From Fibrobacter sp. (GTDB lineage Bacteria > Fibrobacterota > Fibrobacteria > Fibrobacterales > Fibrobacteraceae), in NCBI GenBank assembly GCA_016295375.1, contig JAEDLI010000023.1, forward strand, positions 1 through 26,890: a stretch of 26,890 nucleotides of DNA, read 5' to 3'. Both the position numbers and the translations under genes were made by a program. Numbering within the stretch: the stretch's first letter is position 1; each line of letters opens with the position of its first letter. Shown here piece by piece: positions 22,246 through 26,890 of the stretch. Below the pieces are notes generated by a model. It saw only the letters and a program-made list of their open reading frames with translations, did no database searches and was not told where the DNA came from.

Positions 22246-23337
22246 ATGTTTGACTTTTATACCGAAGACAAGATCAATGCCGTAGACGCCAAGTTCGAGG
22301 CTCAAAAAATCGCTTTTGCCCCCCTCAGTTTCCATGCCGCCAAGGCCCTCCGGGACATGGGAATCCTGGAAGAAATCAGCAACGCCCGCAAGAACGGCAT
22401 TACGGTTTCGGAACTTTCCAAGAAACTGGGCATTTCCCTCTATGGCGTGGGCGTTCTTATCGAGATGGGCCTCGGCATGGGTGCCATCAAGCTCCACAAG
22501 GATTCCAAGGAAGACGACCTGCGGCTCACCCTCGGAAAAATCGGGTTTTTCCTGATGAAGGACGAAATGACCCAGGTGAACATGGACTTTTCCGAAGACA
22601 TCTGCTACCTGGGCGCAGAGGATATGCAACAGGCCATCCGTGAAGGAAAACCTGCCGGCCTCAAGCACCTGGGCAACTGGAGCACGGTCTATCAGGGACT
22701 TTCCCAGCTCACCGACCAGCAAAAGAAGAGCTGGTTCGGCTTTGACCATTTCTATTCCGACCTTGCCTTCCCCGAAGCGCTCCCCATCGTGTTCTCCAAC
22801 CCCGTGGGCCGCCTGTTCGACATCGGCGGAAACACCGCCAAGTGGGCCATTGCCTGCTGCAAGTACAACCCCGATGTAAAGGTTTCCATCATCGACCTGC
22901 CGGGCCAGACCGCCGTAGCCGAAAAGAACGCCAAGGCCGCCGGATTCGAGAACCGTATCGACATGGTGCCCTGCAATGTGCTGGACAACACCACCGAGTT
23001 CCCGAAGGGGGCCGACGCCGTGTGGATGAGCCAGTTCCTGGACTGCTTCTCCCTGGAAGAAATCACCAAGATTTTGACAAAGATCCGCACCGCCGCCACT
23101 GCAGAGACAGACGTGTACGTGCTGGAACCCTTGTGGGACAAGCAACGCTTCGAAGCGGCCGCCTACTCCCTGCAGGCCACGTCCCTCTACTTTACCTGCA
23201 TTGCCAATGGTAACTCCAAGATGTACCGTTTCGAAGAACTGAAACACGCCGTTGAAATTGCAGGCTTTGAACTGAAAGAAGCCCACCACAACGTTGGCCC
23301 CAACAGTTATTCCCTGCTGCGGTTCAGAGTCAAATGA
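22246..23337 (+). CDS. SAM-dependent methyltransferase (O-methyltransferase type)
   Basis: The 363-residue protein has an N-terminal winged-helix dimerisation domain (FHAAKALRDMGI, then VSELSKKLGISLYGVGVLIEM) and a C-terminal Rossmann fold with SAM motif I at 192-200 (DIGGNTAKW). VSIIDLPGQTAVAEKNAKAAG and the acidic post-motif segments follow, as in plant/polyketide-type O-methyltransferases. It probably methylates the aryl head group of the pigment, on O or C. It is the first gene of the plus-strand arm, with AGAGA upstream of ATG 22246, and its stop overlaps the next start (ATGA). Confidence 0.85.
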   Translation: MFDFYTEDKINAVDAKFEAQKIAFAPLSFHAAKALRDMGILEEISNARKNGITVSELSKKLGISLYGVGVLIEMGLGMGAIKLHKDSKEDDLRLTLGKIGFFLMKDEMTQVNMDFSEDICYLGAEDMQQAIREGKPAGLKHLGNWSTVYQGLSQLTDQQKKSWFGFDHFYSDLAFPEALPIVFSNPVGRLFDIGGNTAKWAIACCKYNPDVKVSIIDLPGQTAVAEKNAKAAGFENRIDMVPCNVLDNTTEFPKGADAVWMSQFLDCFSLEEITKILTKIRTAATAETDVYVLEPLWDKQRFEAAAYSLQATSLYFTCIANGNSKMYRFEELKHAVEIAGFELKEAHHNVGPNSYSLLRFRVK

Positions 23338-23951
23338 TCTATATCGAAAAATTCAAGGTTTTTGTCCCGAGCGAAGAGGCGCCTCAGCCCGACGTGAAAT
23401 TCGTGCCTATGCTTACCCGGCGCAGGCTCAGCCTTCTTTCCAAGATGGTGGTGTTCGTAAACGACGCCGTCTCCAAGGACTTACCGCCCTGCAAGGTGAC
23501 CTTCGCCTCCCAATATGGCGAAATCTCCCAACAACTGAAAATTTCAGACACTCTTTTACAGACCGGCAACGTATTTCCGGCACATTTTAGTTTATCTGTA
23601 TTCAACGCTTCTATCGCCAATGCCACCATTCTCGAAAAGAACACTGCCGGATATTCAGCCGTATTTTCGGGAAAGGACGCCTTCCGTTATGGGCTTGCCG
23701 ACTGCGTTGCCGCCCTGGAATCGGGTTCCGAAAAAGAACGGATTTTCATTTTCGCCGACGAAAAGATTCCAGAGACCTACGCCCCCGTGGCAGGGGTCCC
23801 CTACCCCAACACTTACTGCGCCCTGGCCCTGAGGCTTTCAACAGAAAAGACAGAAGGGGCCGTCGAATTGGACCGGTCGCCTTTGGCAGGCAATTTTGGC
23901 ACTGCCGCAGACGAAGCCATGGAATTCATTAAGACTCGGCTACCTGCCTAA
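23334..23951 (+). CDS. Chain-length-factor-like partial beta-ketoacyl synthase (ApeC-like)
   Basis: The 205-residue protein resembles only the N-terminal half of a ketosynthase (Ketoacyl-synt_2, PF13723, by recall). It has MLTRRRLSLLSKM, TFASQYGEI, LLQTGNVFPAHFSLSVFNASIAN and a shortened C-terminal domain. The position of the catalytic cysteine is not conserved and the two histidine motifs are absent, so it cannot condense substrates alone. In aryl polyene synthesis such proteins pair with an active ketosynthase to set chain length; the likely partner is encoded at 13752 on the other arm. It is translationally coupled to the methyltransferase. A single conserved domain of this length is normal for the family, not a truncation. 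Confidence 0.8.
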   Translation: MIYIEKFKVFVPSEEAPQPDVKFVPMLTRRRLSLLSKMVVFVNDAVSKDLPPCKVTFASQYGEISQQLKISDTLLQTGNVFPAHFSLSVFNASIANATILEKNTAGYSAVFSGKDAFRYGLADCVAALESGSEKERIFIFADEKIPETYAPVAGVPYPNTYCALALRLSTEKTEGAVELDRSPLAGNFGTAADEAMEFIKTRLPA

Positions 23952-23985
23952 ATTTTATATTTGATTTTGAATAGAGGATTTGAAA

Positions 23986-25434
23986 ATGGCCAAGACCAGT
24001 GCAAAGAAATCGGAAATCAAAGCCAAGGCCCCTACGGCCAAGAAAGGCACCCAGACCAACATGTGGACCGGTCGCTTCGCTAGCGGCATGGCTGAGAGCA
24101 TGGTGGACCTGAGCTTCAGCCTGCAATTCGACGCCGAACTCATCGAAGAAGACATCGAAGGAAGCATCGGCCACGGCAAGGGCCTGGTGGAATCCGGCGT
24201 GCTCAGCAAGGCCGACTACAAGAAGATTTGCGACGGACTCGCCAGCATCCTCAAGGATTACAAGGCAGGCAAGAACCTGTGGAAGGAATCCGACGAAGAC
24301 ATCCACATGGCCGTGGAACGGGTGCTCACCGAACGCATCGGCGCCCTCGGCAAGAAGATTCACACGGGCCGCAGCCGTAACGACCAGGTCTGCACGGACT
24401 TCAAGCTGTACATGCGTCACCGCGCCACCGAAATCCGCGCTCTCGAAGTAAGCCTGATGGAAACGGTGCTCGACCTCGCGAAGAAATACTTCGGCAAGAT
24501 GATGCCGGGCTACACCCACTTGCAGCAGGCACAGCCGATTTATTTCAGCCATTACCTGATGAGCATGTTCTTTGCCGTAAGCCGCGACGTGAAGCGCCTC
24601 GACAATTTCTTGGAGTTGCACAGCGAACTTCCACTGGGTAGCGGCGCCATGGCAGGCTCTGCCTTCCCGTACCACCGCGCCCTCGTCGCGAAGGAACTCG
24701 GATTCAATGGAGTAAGCCCGAACAGTATCGATGCGGTAAGCCATCGCGACATGATGCTTGAATTCGAAGCCGACCTCGCCATTATCGCGAACACCATGAG
24801 CCGCTACGCCGAAGATTTCGTGAACTGGAGCACCAGCGAATTCGGCTACCTCACCCTGCACGACGCCTTCTCCAGCGGTTCCTCGATGATGCCGCAAAAG
24901 AAGAACCCCGACTCCATGGAACTTATCCGCGGAAAGTCCGGACGCATGCTCGGTAACTTCAGCGCACTTTACACGCTGGTGAAGGGTGCGCCGCTCAGCT
25001 ACAGCCGCGACCTGCAAGAAGACAAGGAACCGGTATTCGACTCCGTCCATAACGTGAAAGTAATTCTCCGCGTGATGAAAGAGGCTTTAGAAAGTGCACG
25101 TTTCAATTTCGACAAGATGCACGGGTCGATGCTGCCGGCGCTGCTGGCTACCGACCTCGCAGACTTGCTGGTCGAATCCGGCGTGCCGTTCCGCGATGCC
25201 CACCACGTGGTCGGTAGCCTGGTCGGCGAAGCCGCCCGCCAAGGCCTCGAATTCACAGACCTTAGCGACGAGGCCTGGGCAAGCGCCGGCGTCCCGAATG
25301 TGAGTCAGATGAAGAAGACGCTCACCTTCGAATATAGCGTGAGCCGCCGTAACATCGAAGGCGGTACCGGTCCCAAGTCCGTGAAGCAGCAGTTCGGCAA
25401 GGCCGAAGCCATCTTGAAGAAGTTCAAGAAGTAA
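23986..25434 (+). CDS. argH: Argininosuccinate lyase with a lysine-rich N-terminal extension
   Basis: The 482-residue enzyme splits argininosuccinate into arginine and fumarate, the last step of arginine synthesis, in the cytoplasm. The fumarase/aspartase signature GSSMMPQKKNPDS is intact, as are MWTGRF, TGRSRNDQV, PGYTHLQQAQP and the RDLQEDKEPVFDSV stretch. ATG 23986 is preceded by AGAGGA; a TTG at 23980 is less likely. The family usually starts close to the GGRF motif. Here about 24 extra residues rich in Lys and Ala (MAKTSAKKSEIKAKAPTAKK) precede it. A TATATT box lies near 23957. The gene is just downstream of the pigment locus but has its own ribosome-binding site and no evident pigment role. 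Confidence 0.95.
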   Translation: MAKTSAKKSEIKAKAPTAKKGTQTNMWTGRFASGMAESMVDLSFSLQFDAELIEEDIEGSIGHGKGLVESGVLSKADYKKICDGLASILKDYKAGKNLWKESDEDIHMAVERVLTERIGALGKKIHTGRSRNDQVCTDFKLYMRHRATEIRALEVSLMETVLDLAKKYFGKMMPGYTHLQQAQPIYFSHYLMSMFFAVSRDVKRLDNFLELHSELPLGSGAMAGSAFPYHRALVAKELGFNGVSPNSIDAVSHRDMMLEFEADLAIIANTMSRYAEDFVNWSTSEFGYLTLHDAFSSGSSMMPQKKNPDSMELIRGKSGRMLGNFSALYTLVKGAPLSYSRDLQEDKEPVFDSVHNVKVILRVMKEALESARFNFDKMHGSMLPALLATDLADLLVESGVPFRDAHHVVGSLVGEAARQGLEFTDLSDEAWASAGVPNVSQMKKTLTFEYSVSRRNIEGGTGPKSVKQQFGKAEAILKKFKK

Positions 25435-25442
25435 GGAAAATT

Positions 25443-25480
25443 CCCGCCTTGGTTCGACAAAGCTCACCACAGAACGCGGG
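25443..25480. other. Weak hairpin in the convergent gap after argH
   Basis: CCCGC (25443-25447) pairs with GCGGG (25476-25480), and GTTC (25452-25455) with GAAC (25472-25475), leaving a small bulge and a 16-base loop. No U-tract follows, so it is a poor intrinsic terminator. It may be a dispersed intergenic repeat. Confidence 0.25.
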
Positions 25481-25504
25481 GATGACGGCGTCAATGCAGG
25501 TCTG

Positions 25505-26158
25505 TTACTTCTTATCCTGAGGGACAAGCCGTTCCACTACGCGGAACAGTTCGTTATAAATTTCCAGGAAATCCTCAATCCAGATGGGATCCCGTTCTCC
25601 GACGATATGCATCGTCTCTTCCAGAGTATGCTGGGCGTTATAAGGCCCGACTAGCGAACCCTCGGGCAACGCGCCGCTCCTGTAGGCCTGTGCCGCCGAA
25701 ACGCGGGCACGGAAACTACGACGGAGTCGGGTAATGAGGGAGCTACGCAGGGCCAGCAGTTCTTCGTAAGCCTCCTGGAAATTTCCAGCAGCTATGGACT
25801 GCTCCGCCAATTTCAAGTGGCGACCGATGGATTCACGCTCCATGGGCGGCACCAGCATGCCCTTGGCAGCGAGAGTACCCCGAATCTGGGCAATTGTCTT
25901 TTCCAGAAAATCCTTGCCCCAAAAGCACATAGGAGCGGCAGCATTTTCGGCAACCCTGTTTTCACGAATCTTATGGGCCGAAAGCCAACGATCAAGCTTG
26001 TCCAGCACGATTCCCGCCTCGGGAGTGCGCTCGATGGCCAAATAGTCCTGGGCGCGAGAAAGCAGGCTATCCGCATAGACCATACGCCAATGGGGGAACT
26101 TTCCGTTCTTGCGGAGAGCATCCATGTTCTGGCGGATTGTTTCTAGACGTTCCTGCAT
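25505..26158 (-). CDS. Uncharacterised helical cytoplasmic protein, partner of the MotB-like gene
   Basis: The 217-residue product has no signal peptide or membrane segment and matches no family I recognise. It is predicted largely helical with many Arg, Leu and Glu. It has tetratricopeptide-like helical pairs (RMVYADSLLSRAQDYLAIER and LKLAEQSIAAGNFQEAYEELLAL, the latter close to a TPR half-repeat). The C-terminus is acidic/aromatic (DPIWIEDFLEIYNELFRVVE). It follows the MotB-like gene by 17 bases on the same strand, so it is probably co-transcribed and may be a cytoplasmic partner of that membrane complex. The ATG at 26158 is the only good start. Confidence 0.7.
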   Translation of the reverse strand: MQERLETIRQNMDALRKNGKFPHWRMVYADSLLSRAQDYLAIERTPEAGIVLDKLDRWLSAHKIRENRVAENAAAPMCFWGKDFLEKTIAQIRGTLAAKGMLVPPMERESIGRHLKLAEQSIAAGNFQEAYEELLALRSSLITRLRRSFRARVSAAQAYRSGALPEGSLVGPYNAQHTLEETMHIVGERDPIWIEDFLEIYNELFRVVERLVPQDKK

Positions 26159-26175
26159 GTTTTACCGACCAACCT

Positions 26176-26814
26176 CTACTTCTTTTCTGTCATCTGGAGC
26201 GGGGTTACGCCGATTTCCACACGGCGGTTCAGGCTACGGTGTTCCTCGCTGTCGTTAGGATACTTGGGCTGGTGCTCGCCAAAACCTGCAGCAAAGAGGC
26301 GCTCCGGCGGGAACCCCTGGGCCACAAGAACCTTGACCACGCTTACCGCACGTTCCGTAGAAAGGTTCCAGTTAGAAAAATTCGGAGAGTTTTTCACCGG
26401 CAAGTCGTCGGTAAAACCGCTCACCATGATTACATCGCCCGGAGCCATGGCGTCCAAAAGCCCCTTGCCGATTCCTTCAATGACCTTGATCCCTTCGGCA
26501 GTCAGGTTCGCCCCGTTGATGGGGAAAAGGAAACTGGCCTGGATCTGGATCTTGCCGTCTTCGAGAGCGATAAGCCCCTGCTCGATAGAAGACTTGAGGC
26601 TCTGGGAAAGGAGCGCGTTGCGTTCCGCCGCAATTTTACGCATTTCCTCCTGGCAAGAGAGCACTTCCTCTTCGGTACGGGTCAGGTCTTCCGCTTTCTG
26701 CTCCTTCAGGGTGGCCATGGCCACGAAGGCAAGGATAAACAGGGACACCAGGGCCACGCCCAGGTCCGTATAGGCCATCCAGGGATTGTGATTGTCTTCG
26801 CGACGAAATCCCAT
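26176..26814 (-). CDS. MotB/OmpA-domain stator-like protein
   Basis: The 212-residue protein has the MotB layout: a short cytoplasmic tail, one transmembrane helix at about 14-35 (AYTDLGVALVSLFILAFVAM) carrying Asp17 at the position of the ion-binding Asp32 of MotB, and a coiled linker (about 38-70). A C-terminal peptidoglycan-binding OmpA domain follows, with NWNLSTERAVSVVKVLV, GFGEHQPKYPND and SLNRRVEIGV. The family couples ion flow through a MotA partner to motion or force on a cytoplasmic protein. No flagellar genes are near. Similar stators occur in TolQR/ExbBD-like and Zorya (ZorB) systems; the context here fits none of these completely. The gene just upstream, cut by the window, may encode the MotA partner. 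Confidence 0.82.
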   Translation of the reverse strand: MGFRREDNHNPWMAYTDLGVALVSLFILAFVAMATLKEQKAEDLTRTEEEVLSCQEEMRKIAAERNALLSQSLKSSIEQGLIALEDGKIQIQASFLFPINGANLTAEGIKVIEGIGKGLLDAMAPGDVIMVSGFTDDLPVKNSPNFSNWNLSTERAVSVVKVLVAQGFPPERLFAAGFGEHQPKYPNDSEEHRSLNRRVEIGVTPLQMTEKK

Positions 26815-26817
26815 CTA

Positions 26818-26890
26818 CTAGCCCTCCACCTTAGGCTGCTCGGCCTTGTGGTTTGCTCGCTGGACCTGTTCCATGACTTCCAGCAAGATT
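26818..26890 (-). CDS. C-terminal tail of a gene upstream of the MotB-like gene (partial)
   Basis: Only 23 codons are visible, ending VMEQVQRANHKAEQPKVEG and a TAG three bases before the MotB-like start codon, so the two are probably co-transcribed. A charged tail is compatible with a MotA-type partner, but nothing in the visible sequence proves it. Confidence 0.5.
   Translation of the reverse strand, partial: ILLEVMEQVQRANHKAEQPKVEG

Noticed and set aside
22177..23289. A long N-terminal extension of the first acyl carrier protein
   Set aside because: The extra sequence is antisense to the methyltransferase gene and crosses the palindromic promoter; ATG 22176 has its own GGAGA site and gives a normal ACP.
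25505..26890. A Zorya anti-phage system
   Set aside because: Only a MotB-like gene is visible; no ZorC, ZorD or ZorE homologue follows, since argH is next on the other strand, so naming it Zorya would be unsupported.

Overview
The window looks like the chromosome of a Gram-negative, cellulolytic-type Fibrobacter (phylum Fibrobacterota) or a close relative. This is inferred from the overall gene set, not from a marker gene: a type III glutamine synthetase, a lipobox protein and lipid-A-type acyltransferase implying an outer membrane, an aryl-polyene-type pigment locus, and TATATT/TATCTT-like -10 boxes. No rRNA, tRNA, CRISPR array or insertion sequence was seen.

Left part (1-3037): the frameshifted tail of a winged-helix protein, a compact 116-bp multi-hairpin element, a GNAT acetyltransferase, then glnK-type P-II and amtB. 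A decayed NAD synthetase gene (3048-3815, minus) follows.

Nitrogen-assimilation block (3905-12307): gltB-gltD (GOGAT, minus strand) diverge from a type III glutamine synthetase gene (plus strand). Together with P-II/AmtB this forms a complete ammonium capture route: AmtB imports, P-II gates, glutamine synthetase fixes ammonium, and GOGAT makes glutamate. P-II, gltB and the glutamine synthetase gene each carry an exact sigma-54 promoter (TGGCAC-N5-TTGCA), with AT-rich dyads about 108-114 bp upstream of the -12 element. This looks like one enhancer-driven nitrogen regulon. The P-II T-loop lacks the tyrosine that is uridylylated in enterobacteria.

Middle (12399-13277): a YhcC-like radical SAM protein.

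Pigment block (13274-23951): a divergent aryl-polyene/flexirubin-like biosynthetic locus. Ten tightly packed minus-strand genes encode two acyl carrier proteins, a three-part membrane/AMP-ligase/dehydratase fusion, a glycosyltransferase, a lysophospholipid-type acyltransferase, an aromatic amino acid ammonia-lyase, a thioesterase, a DUF3261-type lipoprotein, a ketosynthase and a second dehydratase. Two plus-strand genes encode a methyltransferase and a chain-length-factor-like ketosynthase partner. A perfect palindrome with an A6 centre sits between the two arms and probably carries both promoters. No ketoreductase or exporter is present, so those functions must be supplied from elsewhere.

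Right edge (23986-26890): argininosuccinate lyase, then a minus-strand operon with a MotB/OmpA-type ion-channel stator protein, an unrecognised helical protein, and the tail of an upstream gene cut by the window.
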